This document shows, piece by piece, positions 20,714-32,770 of a stretch of DNA of 64,000 nt (its first letter is position 1; each line of letters begins with the position of its first letter). The notes under the pieces were generated by a model. It made no database searches. It was not told the origin of the DNA and saw nothing but the letters and a program-made list of their open reading frames with translations. The stretch is taken from NCBI RefSeq assembly GCF_904849725.1, contig NC_058518.1:510185225-510249224 (forward strand). Direction: 5' to 3'. This stretch comes from Hordeum vulgare subsp. vulgare. Lineage: Eukaryota > Streptophyta > Magnoliopsida > Poales > Poaceae. A program made the translations under genes and the position numbers.

Positions 20714-22235
20714 AGACCTCGCTTGTCCTCAAGTGAAAACCAAGATCCATAAACATGTCCACATGTTTAGGGATGAAGGTGTCGATAAAACATAATACGG
20801 ACATGAGGGCATCATGATCACACATAGAACAACAATACATCATAAAGATTCTTATGGGAAAGTAACAATTCCTTCACAAAGCAAAGTATGAAACAAAAAC
20901 CTTGCCGAGAAGTAGCCAACAAGAGTCTGTAGTCATTGAAGCAGTTGCAATTTATCATAACATCTGAAAGAGTCAAATAAGAGCTTGTAAAGGAAACACA
21001 CATACTCAATCATCTATTTTGTTTTCCACAATTGTTACAACTCACGTGGTACTCATGGTATCAAAGTTTTAGTTGGAGACAGAGAAAGATGGGGGCTTAT
21101 AATTTTGCCTCCCAACCATTTACCTCAAGGGTAAAGTCAACAATAATAAAGCATAAGTACTCACCTCCAAGTTGATATATGAATATATATATTTCCCTAG
21201 CTTGTGACGGTAGTCAAGACAAAGGAAAAATAGGGAATTGGTGAAGATCATCATGACTCTTTCAAGGGCAAAAAGTAAAGGTACAAGATAGGCCCTTCGC
21301 AGAGGGAAGCATAGGTTGTCATGCGCTTTTGAGGTTAGGATGCGTGTCCTCTTAGTGCGGAGGAACATCACTTTATATTGCCTCCTATGATAAAGAACTT
21401 TATTATGCAGTATGTTGCTTTTATGTCTTCCTCATCACAGGTTTGTACAAAGCTTATTTTCCACACACTAATAGATCATACATACTAGAGAGTATTTTTT
21501 ATTGCTTGCACCGATGACAACTTACTTGAGGGATCTTATTCAATCCATAGGTAGGTATGGTGGACACTCATGGCAAAACTGGGTTGAAGGTTTATGGATG
21601 CACAAGTAGTATCTCTACTTGGTGCGAGAGTTTTGGCTAATATGAGGTGGAAGCAATCGTCACATGCTAAGGGATCTCTAGGCATATAACATTGTTTGGA
21701 ACCAAGCAAACACAATTCATTATGTTGTCTTCCTTGTCCAACATCTACTTCTAAGCACGTAATAGTTTGGTGAGTGCTCACAATTGTAAAAAGTGTCTAA
21801 GATGATATATTTATATGTGAAGCTCTCTTTCCTTATTACTTCTTATTAAATGCAACAATGACTGGGGTCTATGTTGGTCTATTTTTAACAAGTTTCAATC
21901 ATCATACTTGTTATATGTGAAGCTATCACTTTATATAAGATCATCTCATGATCTTTCGTGCTATCGTTCTTTTAATACTTTTGATCACGGCACAAAACAA
22001 AGCCCTTGACTAAAATACTCTTTATTATATAGCTCGCAAGCTCGAATACATCGGGGGAGACACAAAGCAAAAGACTCAAACTGAACGCTAAAGACTTATT
22101 CCACTAAGATAAGAAATAAAAACTGAAAAGGAAAGAACTAAAACAAAGGTAAAAGCAAAAGATATAAAGGTGATACGATACCAGGGCAACTCCCCCAAGC
22201 TTGGCAAAAGCCAAGGGGATTGCCCATACCAATGC
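20714..22235 (-). other. long non-coding 3' region of Sabrina-like 1
   Basis: About 1.5 kb with no supportable gene. It is collinear with 51343-52866 of element 2, including GGGATCTCTA and ACTTGGTGCG landmarks. It lies between the accessory frame and the 3' LTR. Confidence 0.75.
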
Positions 22236-22622
22236 TTAGTTGTCTTCCTTTGGTGGTGATGGTGGTGGTGTTGTTGCCTTTGATTCCAAGAGAGCTATTA
22301 ATCTTTGATTTATACCTTTGAGATCTGCGACATGGTTTTCCAGCAAAACAACTTCACGAGAAAGGGAAATATTGCGAGCACGAGTTGTTTCGCAAAACCT
22401 CAAGAGTTCAATCAAGGATGGAGACAGCACGTGGAGGAAGGGTTGGAGAAAATCTACTCCTTCAACATCTTCAATGTTGAACATAGGTTGAATTTCCTCC
22501 CTAGCTTGGGTTTTCTCCTTAGCTTTGTCCCTGGCTTCCGTGACTTCTACTCTTTTCAGATCAGCATCTACTTCATCATGAACTTGAGGGAGATTATTCT
22601 CCCCAACAGATTCCTGGGACAT
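22236..22622 (-). CDS. accessory frame between pol and LTR (Sabrina-like 1)
   Basis: A 128-codon open frame starting MSQESVGENNL and ending TTPPPSPPKEDN. It is acidic and charged in the first half; the second half has spaced leucines that could form a coiled coil (SLIELLRFCETTRARNISL). It occupies the position of envelope-like or accessory frames in Athila-lineage elements, downstream of integrase. The counterpart in element 2 (52867-53283) shares the start, the last 12 residues and a leucine-rich region, but its middle differs. The function is unknown. It is intact while pol is heavily damaged. Confidence 0.5.
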   Translation of the reverse strand: MSQESVGENNLPQVHDEVDADLKRVEVTEARDKAKEKTQAREEIQPMFNIEDVEGVDFLQPFLHVLSPSLIELLRFCETTRARNISLSREVVLLENHVADLKGINQRLIALLESKATTPPPSPPKEDN

Positions 22623-22907
22623 CTTTGCTCTAAATCTGCGGCAGAAAACAGGCTCGAAACGAAAACAGAGGAAAATTGCACGATACGGAGATCAAAACCC
22701 TCGGGCGTATATATAATGATTTTTTCTGCACCATAAGGAGTGCTCTGCAAGAAAACGGAGTCCGGGAGGCACACGAGGTCCCCACAAGCCCTGTAGCCGC
22801 CACCAGGGGGTAGGTGGTGGCTACCAAGCTTGTGGTCGCCTCGTGCGCTCTCCGGACTGCTTTTTATTTTTCTAATTTTCCAAAAATTCCAAAACTGAGA
22901 AAAATTC

Positions 22908-24743
22908 CTATTGGAAAAGTTTCGGAGTCCAATTACTTATCGAAACACATACCTCTTCGTTTTCAGGGTCTGAAACAGGCTGATAAACATCCCTTATGTA
23001 CTCCTGTGGAGTTATGATATTGATGATATTGGTCTCAACATTTATGGGAGTACCAGAGATATAATGCTTGATTCTTTGCCCATTTACCACTCTAGGAAAA
23101 TTACCTTCCGGGTTATTGATTTTGATGGCACCGGAACAATATACTTCGTCGACAACGTAAGGACCTTCCCATTTAGAGAGAAGCTTGCCTGCGAAGAATC
23201 TTAAGCGAGAATTGTATAGCAGGACATAATCTCCTACATTGAACTCTCGTTTTTATATTCTTTTATCGTGCCATCTCTTAACCTTTTCCTTGAACAACTT
23301 GGCATTCTCATATGCCTGGGCCCTCCATTCATCTAATGAGTTGATATCAAACAACCGCTTCTCACCGGCAAGTTTGAAATCGAAGTTGAGCTCTTTGATT
23401 GCCCAATAAGACTTGTGTTCTAGCTCAAGAGGTAAATGACATGCCTTACCTTAAACCACTTTACACGGCGACATGCCCATGGGATTCTTATAAGCAGTCC
23501 TATAAGCCCATAGTGCATCGTCAAGTTTACTAGACCAATTCTTTCGAGATCTATTGACAGTCTTTTGTAAGATCAATTTGATCTCCCTATTACTCAAGTC
23601 CACTTGACCACTAGACTGAGGATGATAAGGAGATGCAACTCTATGGTTGACATCATACTTAGCAAGCATCTTGCGGAAAACACCATGAATGAAGTGTGAA
23701 CCGCCATCAGTCATCAGATATCTAGGGACTCCAAATCTTGGGAAAATGACTTCTTTAAGCATCTTAATAGAGGTGTGATGATCAACATTTCTAGTGGGGA
23801 TAGATTCTACCCACTTAGTGACATAATCAACAGCGACTAAGATGTGAGTGTACCCATTGGAACTCGGGAAGGGTCCCATATAATCAAAGACCCAAACATC
23901 AAATGGTTCAATGAAAAGTGAATAGTTCATAGCCATTTCCTGACGTTTACTGATGTTCCCTATTCTTTGGCATTCGTCACAAGACAAGACAAACTTACGG
24001 GCATCCTTGAAGAGAGTGGGCCAATAGAAACCTGATTGCAATACTTTATGAGCAGTTCTATCTCCAGCATGGTGTCCTCCGTAGGCTTCGGAATGACACT
24101 TCTGCAAGATCTGTCCCTGTTCATGTTCACACACACAACGTCTAATAACACCATCTACTCCTTCCTTATAAAGGTGAGGATCATCCCAAAAGTAGTGTCT
24201 CAAATCAAATAAGAATTTCTTCTTTTGCTGGTAGGTGAAACTGGGTGGTATGTATTTGGCTACGATATAGTTTGTGTAATCAGCATACCATGGTGCACTA
24301 TGTGAAGTGTGGATGACATTTAATTGCTCATCAGGAAAGCTGTCATCAATAGGTCGTGGGTCATCAAGGACATTCTCTAGCCTAGACAAGTTATCTGCTA
24401 CAGGGTTATCAGCACCCTTTCGGTCAACAACGTGCAAATCAAATTCTTGTAGCAGGAGAACCCATCTGATTAGCCTAGGCTTAGCGTCCTTCTTCTCCAT
24501 AATGTACTTAATAGCAGCATGATCAGAGTGAATAGTGACTTTGGAGTCAACTATATAAGATCTGAACTTTTCACATGCAAACACGACTGCTAAAAACTCC
24601 TTCTCCGTACTGGCATAGTTTCTTTGGGCACTGTCTAGAGTTTTACTAGCGTAGTGAATAACATTCAACTTCTTGTCAACTCTTTGTCCTAGAACAACAC
24701 CGACAACATAATCACTAGCATCGCACATGATTTCAAAGGGCAA
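22908..24743 (-). pseudogene. RNase H and integrase of Sabrina-like 1, broken
   Basis: The main frame (24743-23451) begins in RNase H ([46 protein letters not shown]). It continues through the zinc-finger region ([19 protein letters not shown], then CDECQRIGN) to the integrase core with [22 protein letters not shown] and [21 protein letters not shown] at 23451-23453 replaces the Tyr of a VYGKACHLP-like motif. Downstream, 23450-22908 still encodes the C-terminal domain (RLRFFAGKLLSKWEGPY, NGQRIKHYISG) with another stop near 23260. Athila-lineage Gypsy. Not functional. Confidence 0.9.
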
Positions 24744-24796
24744 GTTCCAATCAGGTGGTTCAACAATAGGTGCGTTATCAAGGCCTTCTTAAGTAT

Positions 24797-25665
24797 TTAG
24801 AAAGCTTCCTCACAATCCTCATCAAAAACAAAAGGAACATCCTTCTGCAAGAGGTTGGTAAGAGGCCTAGAAATCTTAGAGAAGTCTTTAATGAACCTTC
24901 TATAGAAACCAGCATGACCTAGGAAACTTCGTATACCTCTGATATCTGTGGGGCAAGGCATTTTCTCAATTGCATCAACCTTGGCCTTATCAACTTCAAT
25001 GCCTTTCTCAGAGGATTTGTGTCCTAAGACGATGCCTTCATTAACCATGAAGTGGTAGTTCTCCCAGTTCAAGATGAGGTTGGTATCTTTGCATCTCTGT
25101 AAGACTTGATCAAGGTTGGTGAGGCAATCGTCAAAGGAAGAACCATAAACGGAGAAATCATCCGTAAAACCTCAACAATCTTTTCACAAAAGTCAGAGAA
25201 TATAGCCATCATACATCTTTGAAAGGTGGCACATGCATTGCATAAGCCAAAAGGCATACGTCTATAAGCAAAGGTACCAAAGGGGCAGGTGAAAGTGGTT
25301 TTCTCCTTATCAGATTGTGCAACAGGTATTTGTGAGAAACCTGAATAACCGTCTAGAAAGCAGAAGTGTGTGTGTTTAGATAGCCTTTCTAGCATTTGGT
25401 CAATAAACGACAAAGGATAATGGTCTTTCCTGGTTGCCATGTTAAGTTTTCGGAAGTCTATCACCATCCTATAGCTAGTAATAATCCTCTGTGGGATTCG
25501 TTCATTCTTATCATTAGGAACGACGGTGATACCTCCCTTCTTAGGTACGCAATGTAATGGACTTATCCAATCACTATTAGCAACAGGATAAATGATTCCT
25601 ACTTCCAGAAGCTTTAATATTTCTTTCCTCACGACCTCTTTCATCTTAGGATTTAATCTCCTTTG
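24797..25665 (-). pseudogene. reverse transcriptase of Sabrina-like 1, broken
   Basis: 25665-25069 encodes the RT fingers and palm (PKKGGITVVPNDKNE, YRMVIDFRKLN, CFLDGYSGFSQIPVAQSDK, YRRMPFGLCNA). A frameshift near 25165 falls exactly at the catalytic aspartate pair, which reads FMDDF in element 2. The thumb/connection part continues at 25072-24797 (GHAGFYRRFIKDFSKI) and ends at a TAA where element 2 has GAA. A further 1-nt deletion separates it from RNase H. The N-terminal RT residues lie across the Copia insertion, at 34560 onward. Confidence 0.9.
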
Positions 25666-27483
25666 TGTTGGGGAACGTCGCATCGGAAACAAAAAAAATC
25701 CTACGCGCACGAAGACCTATCATGGTGATGTCCATCTACGAGAGGGGATGTGTGATCTACGTACCCTTGTAGACCATACAGCAGAAGCGTTAGTGAACGC
25801 GGTTGATGTAGTGGAACATCCTCACGTCCCTCGATCCACCCCGCGAACCGTGCCGCGATCAGTCCCACGATCTAGTGCCGAACGGACGGCACCTCCGCGT
25901 TCAGCACACGTACAGCTCGACGATGATCTCGGCCTTCTTGATCCAGCAAGAGAGACGGAGAGGTAGAAGAGTTCTCCGGCAGCGTGACGGCGCTCCGGAG
26001 GTTGGTGATGATCTCGTCTCAGCAGGGCTCCGCCCGAGCTCCGCAGAAACGCGGTCTAGAGGTAAAACCGTGGAGATACGTGGTCGGGCTGTCGTCGCAA
26101 AGTTGTGTCAAATTAGCCCTAAAACCTCCGTATATATAGGGGGAAGAGGGGGAGCCTTGCCTTGGGGTCCAAGGACCCCTAAGGGCTTCGGCCGAGCCAA
26201 GGGGGGAGATCTCCCCTTCCAAACCGAGTCCAACTAGGTTTGGAAGGAGGAGTCCTTCCCCCTTTTCCCACCTCCTCTTTTTTTTTCTTTTCTCTTTGAT
26301 TTTATTCCTATGGCGCATAGGGCCTTCTTGGGCTGTCCCACCAGCCCACTAAGGGCTGGTGCGCCACCCCCAAGGCCTATGGGCTTCCCCGGGATGGGTT
26401 GCCCCCCCGGTGAACTCCCGGAACCCATTCGTCATTCCCGGTACATTCCCGGTAACTCCGAAAACCTTCCGGTAATCAAATGAGGTCATCCTATATATCA
26501 ATCTTCGTTTCCGGACCATTCCGGAAACCCTCATGACGTCCGTGATCTCATCCGGGACTCCGAACAACATTCGGTAACCAACCATATAACTCAAATACGC
26601 ATAAAACAACGCCGAACCTTAAGTGTGCAGACCCTGCGGGTTCGAGAACTATGTAGACATGACCCGAGAGACTCCTCGGTCAATATCCAACAGCGGGACC
26701 TGGATGCCCATATTGGATCCTACATATTCTACGAAGATCTTATCGTTTGAACCTCAGTGCCAAGGATTCATATAATCCCGTATGTCATTCCCTTTGTCCT
26801 TCGGTATGTTACTTGCCCGAGATTCGATCGTCAGTATCCGCATACCTATTTCAATCTCGTTTACAGGCAAGTCTCTTTACTTGTTCCGTAATACAAGATC
26901 CCGCAACTTACACTAAGTCACATTGCTTGCAAGGCTTGTGTGTGATGTTGTATTACCGAGTGGGCCCCGAGATACCTCTCCGTCACACGGAGTGACAAAT
27001 CCCAGTCTCGATCCATACTAACTCAACGAACACCTTCGGAGATACCTGTAGAGCATCTTTATAGTCACCCAGTTATGTTGCGACGTTTGATACACACAAA
27101 GTATTCCTCCGGTGTTAGTGAGTTATATGATCTCATGGTCATAGGAACAAATACTTGACACGTAGAAAACAGTAGCAATAAAATGACACGATCAACATGC
27201 TACGTCTATTAGTTTGGGTCTGGTCCATCACGCGATTCTCCTAATGACATGATCCAGTTATCAAGCAACAACACCTTGTTCATAATCAGAAGACACTGAC
27301 TATCTTTGATCAACTGGCTAGCCAACTAGAGGCTTGCTAGGGACAGTGTTTTGTCTATGCATCCACACATTTATATAAGTCTTCATTCAATACAATTATA
27401 GCATGGATAATAAAAGATTATCTTGATACAGGAATTATAATAATAACTATATTTATTATTGCCTCTAGGGCATAATTCCAACA
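25666..27483 (-). repeat. Copia 3' LTR
   Basis: 1,818 bp, bounded TGTTGGGGAACG and GGGCATAATTCCAACA on the plus strand. It is nearly identical to the 5' LTR. The TATA-like motif (minus CCTATATATACGG) lies near 26128-26138. Confidence 0.95.
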
Positions 27484-27496
27484 GTCTCCCACTTGC
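27484..27496 (-). promoter_or_regulatory. Copia polypurine tract
   Basis: The minus strand reads GCAAGTGGGAGAC immediately before the 3' LTR, the place and purine richness expected of the plus-strand primer. Confidence 0.8.
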
Positions 27497-27535
27497 ACTA
27501 GAGTCAATAATCTAGCCCTCACATCATCATGCGAA

Positions 27536-30500
27536 TTACATTGTAATAAATCTAACACCCATACAGTTCTGGTGTTGATCATGCTTTGCCTGTGGAAGAG
27601 GTTTAGTCAGCAGGTCTGCTACATTCAGATCCGTGTGCACTTTGCATATATTTACGTCCTCCCCTTCGATGTAGTCGCGGATGAGGTTGAAGCGTCGTTT
27701 GATGTGTCTGGACTTCTTGTGAAACCGTGGTTCCTTTGCTAGGGCAATGGCACCCGTGTTGTCACAGAACAAGGTTATTGGATTCAGTGCGCTTGGCACC
27801 ACTCCAAGATCCGTCATGAACTGCTTCATCCAGACACCCTCCTTAGCCGCCTCCGAGGCAGCCATATACTCCGCTTCACATGTAGAATCTGCTACGACGC
27901 TCTTCTTGGAACTGCACCAGCTTACCGCACCCCCATTAAGAATAAATACGTATCCGGTTTGCGACTTAGAGTCGTCCGGATCTGTGTCAAAGCTTGCATC
28001 GACGTAACCTTTTACGGCGAGCTCTTTGTCACCTCCATACACGAGAAACATCTCCTTAGTCCTTTTCAGGTACTTCAGGATATTCTTGACCGTCGTCCAG
28101 TGATCCACTCCTGGATTACTCTGGAACCTACGCGCCATACTTATGGCCAGGCTAACGTCCGGTCTAGTGCACAGCATTGCATACATGATAGAACCTATGG
28201 CTGAAGCATAGGGGACGGAGCGCATATGCTCTCTATCCTCGTCAGTCGCTGGGCACTGAGTCTTACTCAATCTCATACCTTGTAAAACTGGCAAGAACCC
28301 TTTCTTGGACTGTTCCATTTTGAACCTCTTCAAAACTTTATCAAGGTATGTGCTTTGTGAAAGTCCTATCAGGCGTTTTGATCTATCCCTGTAGATCTTA
28401 ATGCCTAGAATGTAAGCAGCTTCTCCTAGGTCCTTCATAGAGAAACTTTTATTCAAGTAATCCTTTATGCTCTCCAAAAACTCTACGTTGTTTCCAATCA
28501 GCAATATGTCATCCACATATAATAGTAGAAACGCCACAGAGCTCCCACTCACTTTCTTGTAAATACAAGATTCTCCAACCACTTGTATAAACCCGAATGC
28601 TTTGATCACCTAATCAAAGCGGTTGTTCCAACTCCGAGATGCTTGCACCAGTCCATAAATGGATCGCTGGAGCTTGCACACCTTGTTAGCATTCTTAGGA
28701 TCAACAAAACCTTCGGGTTGCATCATATACAACTCTTCCTTAAGGAAACCGTTAAGGAACGCCATTTTGACATCCATCTGCCAGATTTCATAATCGAAAA
28801 ATGCAGCTATTGCTAACATGATTCTGACGGACTTAAGCATCGCTACGGGTGAGAATGTCTCATCGTAGTCAACTCCTTGAACTTGTGAAAAACCCTTTGC
28901 CACAAGTCGAGCTTTACAAACGGTCACATTGCCGTCAGCGTCCGTCTTCCTCTTAAAGATCCATTTGTTCTGAATAGCCTTGCGGCCCTGAGGCAGTACT
29001 TCCAAAGTCCACACTTTGTTCTCATACATGGATCCTATCTCTGACTTCATGGCTTCTAGCCATTTGTTGGAATATGGGCCCACCATTGCTTCTTCATAAT
29101 TTGCAGGTTCATTGTTGTCTAACAACATGATTGATAAGACGGGATTACCGTACCACTCTGGAGCAGCACGTGGTCTCGTCGACGTGCGTGGTTCAACAGA
29201 AACTTGAACCGGAGTTTCATGATCATCATCATTAACTTCCTCCTCAACCGGCGTCGCAACGACAGAGGTTTCCCCTTGCCCTGCGCCACCATCCAGAGGG
29301 ATGAGAGGTTCGACAACCTCGTCAAGTTCTATCTTCCTCCCAGTCAATTCTCTCGAGAGAAATTCCTTCTCGAGAAAAGCTCCGTTTTTAGCAACAAACA
29401 CTTTGCCCTCGGATTTGAGATAGAAGGTGTACCCAACTGTCTCTTTTGGGTAACCTGTGAAGATGCACTTTTCCGCTTTGGGTTCCAGCTTTTTAGGCTG
29501 AAGCTTTTTGACATAAGCATCACATCCCCAAACTTTAAGAAACGACAACTTTGGCCTTTTGCCATACCACAGTTCGTATGGTGTCGTCTCAACGGATTTT
29601 GATGGTGCCCTATTTAAAGTGAATGCAGCTGTTTCTAATGCATAACCCCAAAATGATAATGGCAAATCGGTAAGAGGCATCAAAGGTCGCACTATCTCTA
29701 ATAAAGTACGATTACAACGTTCGGACACACCATTATGTTGTGGTGTTCCAGGCGGTGTCAACTGTGAAACAATTCCACATTGTCTTAAGTGAGCACCAAA
29801 CTCGAAACTCAGATATTCACCCCCACGATCAGACCGTAGGAACTTGATCTTCTTGTTACGATGATTTTCAACTTCACTCTGAAATTGCTTGAACTTTTCA
29901 AATGTTTCAGACTTGTGCTTCATTAAGTAGACATAACCATATCTACTCAAATCGTCAGTGAAGGTGAGAAAATAACGATATCCGTCGCGTGCCTCTACGC
30001 TCATCGGACCACACACATCGGTATGTATGATTTCCAACAAGTCACTTGCACGCTCCATTGTTCCGGAGAACGGAGTTTTAGTCATCTTGCCCATGAGGCA
30101 TGGTTTGCATGTGTCAAGTGAATCAAAGTCAAGTGACTCCAAAAGACCATCGGCATGGAGTTTCTTCATGCGCTTTACACCAATATGACCTAAGCGGCAG
30201 TGCCACAAAAATATGGCGCTATCATTGTTAACTCTAACTCTTTTGATCTCAATGTTATGTATGTGTGTATCACTATCAAGATTCAATATGAACAATCCTC
30301 TCACATTGGGTGCATGACCATAAAAGATGTTACTCATAGAAATAGAACAACCATTATTCTCTGACTTAAAAGAGTAACCGTCTCGCAATAAACAAGATCC
30401 AGATATAATGTTCATGCTCAACGCAGGCACTAAATAACAATGATTCAAGTTCATAACTAATCCTGATGGTAACTGAAGTGAAACTGTGGTGACGGCGATT

Positions 30501-30652
30501 GCATCAACCTTGGAACCATTTCCTACGCGCATCGTCACTTCATCTTTCGCCAGCCTTCGTCTATTCCGTAGTTCCTGTTTCGAGTTGCAAATATGAGCAA
30601 CAGAACCGGTATCGAATACCCAGGCACTACTACGAGAGCCGGTTAAGTACAC
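27536..30652 (-). pseudogene. Copia pol: protease, integrase, RT, RNase H
   Basis: The minus-strand frame 30652-28610 starts in the protease region (SAWVFDTGSVAHICNS, the DTG active site). It passes through the integrase zinc finger (WHCRLGHIGVKRM, CKPCLMGK) and the DDE core (IIHTDVCGPM, FTDDLSRYGY, GTPQHNGVSERCNRT) into RT (KWIFKRKTDADGN, MDVKMAFLNGFL). A TAG at 28610-28612 interrupts RT. The same frame continues 28609-27536 with YVDDILLIG (RT active site) and RNase H (ADSTCEAEYMAAS, CDNTGAIALA). Upstream it is out of frame with gag because of a 1-nt loss in an A-run near 30680. Only these few lesions separate it from an intact polyprotein. Confidence 0.96.
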
Positions 30653-30732
30653 ATCAATAACATGTATATCAAATATACCTGATTTTTCTTTGGCGCCTTC
30701 TTATCAGCCAGATACTTGGGGCAATTGCGCTT

Positions 30733-31500
30733 CTAGTGACCCATACCCTTGCAATAGTAACACTCTGTTTCAGGCTTAGGTCCAGCTTTGGGTTTCTTCG
30801 TCGGATTGGCAACAGGCTTGCCGCTCTTCTTTGAATTACCCTTCTTGCCTTTGTCGTTTCTCTTGAAACTAGTGGTCTTATTCACCATCAACACTTGATG
30901 CTCTTTACGGAGTTCAGACTCTGCGACTTTCAGCATCGCAAACAACTCGCCGGGAGACTTGTTCATCCCTTGCATGTTGTAGTTCAACACAAAGCCTTTA
31001 TAGCTTGGCGGCAGTGATTGAAGGATTCTGTCAGTGATAGCTTCTTGCGGGAGTTCAATCCCCAGCTCGGCTAGACGGTTTGAGTACCCGGACATTTTGA
31101 GCACATGTTCACTGACAGACGAGTTCTCCTCCATCTTGCAAGCATACAAATTATCGAAGGTCTCATACCTCTCGATTCGGACGTTCTTCTGAAAGATAAA
31201 CTTCAACTCTTGGAACATCTCAAATGCTCCATGACGCTCAAAGCGACGTTGAAGTCCCGGTTCTAAGCCAGACAAGACTGCACATTGAACTAGTGAGTAG
31301 TCCTCCTTACGTGCTAACCAAGCGTTCTTAACATCCTGATCAGCCGTAGCGGGTGGTTCATCTCCTAGCGCAGCATTAAGGACATAATCCTTCTTCCCAG
31401 CTTGTAATATTAGCTTAAGATTACGAGCCCAGACTACAAAGTTGCTTCCATCATCTTTCAACTTAGCTTTCTCTAGGAACGTATTAAATTCAGGGTGACT
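30733..31500 (-). pseudogene. Copia gag, broken
   Basis: Minus-strand frame with KLKDDGSNFVVWARNLKLIL, NLYACKMEENSSVSEHV and LPPSYKGFVLNYN, typical of BARE-type UBN2-like gag. It ends in a CCHC zinc knuckle (CYYCKGMGH...KRNC) that is split by a TAG at 30733-30735 in place of the usual Trp. The first ATG in the open frame is at 31461, but the frame is open further upstream (HPEFNTFLEKAKL), so the true start may be nearer 31500 and altered. Gag would form the virus-like particle that packages the RNA. Confidence 0.92.
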
Positions 31501-32770
31501 GTCGCGTGAGCCATGATCTACAACACAAATATATTCAAAGTGGACTTAGACTATGTTCAAGATAATTAGAGTTTAACTTAATCAAATTATTCGCTAAAAT
31601 CCCACTCAAAAAGTACATCTCTCTAGTCATTTGAGTGGTTCATGATCCACTTACACTAGCTCAAGTCCGATCATCACGTGAGTTGAGCATAGTTTCAGTG
31701 GTAAGCATCCCAATGCTAATCATATCATCTATATCATTCATGATCGACCTTTCGGTCTCATGTGTTCCGAGGCCATGTCTGCACATGCTAGGCTCGTCAA
31801 GCTTAACCCGAGTGTTCCGCGTGCGCAACTGTTTTGCACCCGTTGTATGTGAACGTTGAGTCTATCACACCCGATCATCACGTGGTGTCTCGAAACGACG
31901 AACTGTAGCAACGGTGCATAGTCGGGGAGAACACAATTTCGTCTTGAAATTTTGGTGAGAGATCACCTCATAATGCTACCGTCGTTCTAAGAAAAATAAG
32001 GTGCATAAAAGGATTAACATCACATGCAATTCATAAGTGACATGATATGGCCATCATCATGTGCTCCTTGATCTCCATCACCAAAGCACCGGCACGATCT
32101 TCTTGTCACCGGCGCCACACCATGATCTCCATCAACGTGTCACCATCGGGGTTGTCGTGCTACTCATGCTATTATTACTAAAGCTACATCCTAGCAAAAT
32201 AGTAAATGCATCTGCAAGCACAAACGTTAGTTATAAAGACAACCCTATGGCTCCTGCCGGTTGCCGTACCATCGACGTGCAAGTCGATATTATCTATTAC
32301 AACATGATAATCTCATAAATCCAATATATCACATCACATCGTTGGCCATATCACATCACAAGCATACCCTGCAAAAACAAGTTAGAAGTCCTCTAATTTT
32401 GTTGTTGCATGTTTTACGTGGTGACCATGGGTATCTAGTAGGATCGCATCTTACTTACGCAAACACCACAACGGAGATATATGAGTTGCTATTTAACCTC
32501 ATCCAAGGACCTGCTCGGTCAAATCTGATTCAACTAAAGTTGGAGAAACTGACACCCGCCAGTCATCTTTGAGCAACGGAGTTACTCGTAGCGATGAAAC
32601 CAGTCTCTCGTAAGCGTACGAGTAATGTCGGTCCGAGCCGCTTCGATCCAACAATACCGCGGAATCAAGAAAAGACTAAGGAGGGCAGCAAAACGCACAT
32701 CACCGCCCACGAAAACTTTTGTGTTCTACTCGAGAAGACACCTATGCATGAACCTAGCTCATGATGCCAC
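31501..32770 (-). other. Copia 5' leader and primer-binding site
   Basis: About 1.27 kb of untranslated leader between the 5' LTR and gag, as expected for this family. Directly inside the LTR (32757-32769) the minus strand reads GTGGCATCATGAG, a degenerate version of the TGGTATCAGAGC site complementary to initiator tRNA-Met. No convincing gene is seen in it. Confidence 0.7.

Noticed and set aside
25592..26609. Open frames of 80-140 codons on both strands inside the Copia LTRs, recurring near 2100-2900, 32625-33700 and 37257-38000
   Set aside because: They lie wholly in LTR U3/R/U5 sequence, recur only because the LTR recurs, and differ by frameshifts between copies.
26747..26995. An 82-codon frame with the same sequence in three LTR copies (also 33823 and 38332)
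   Set aside because: Conserved only because the LTRs are near-identical; no start context or known protein.
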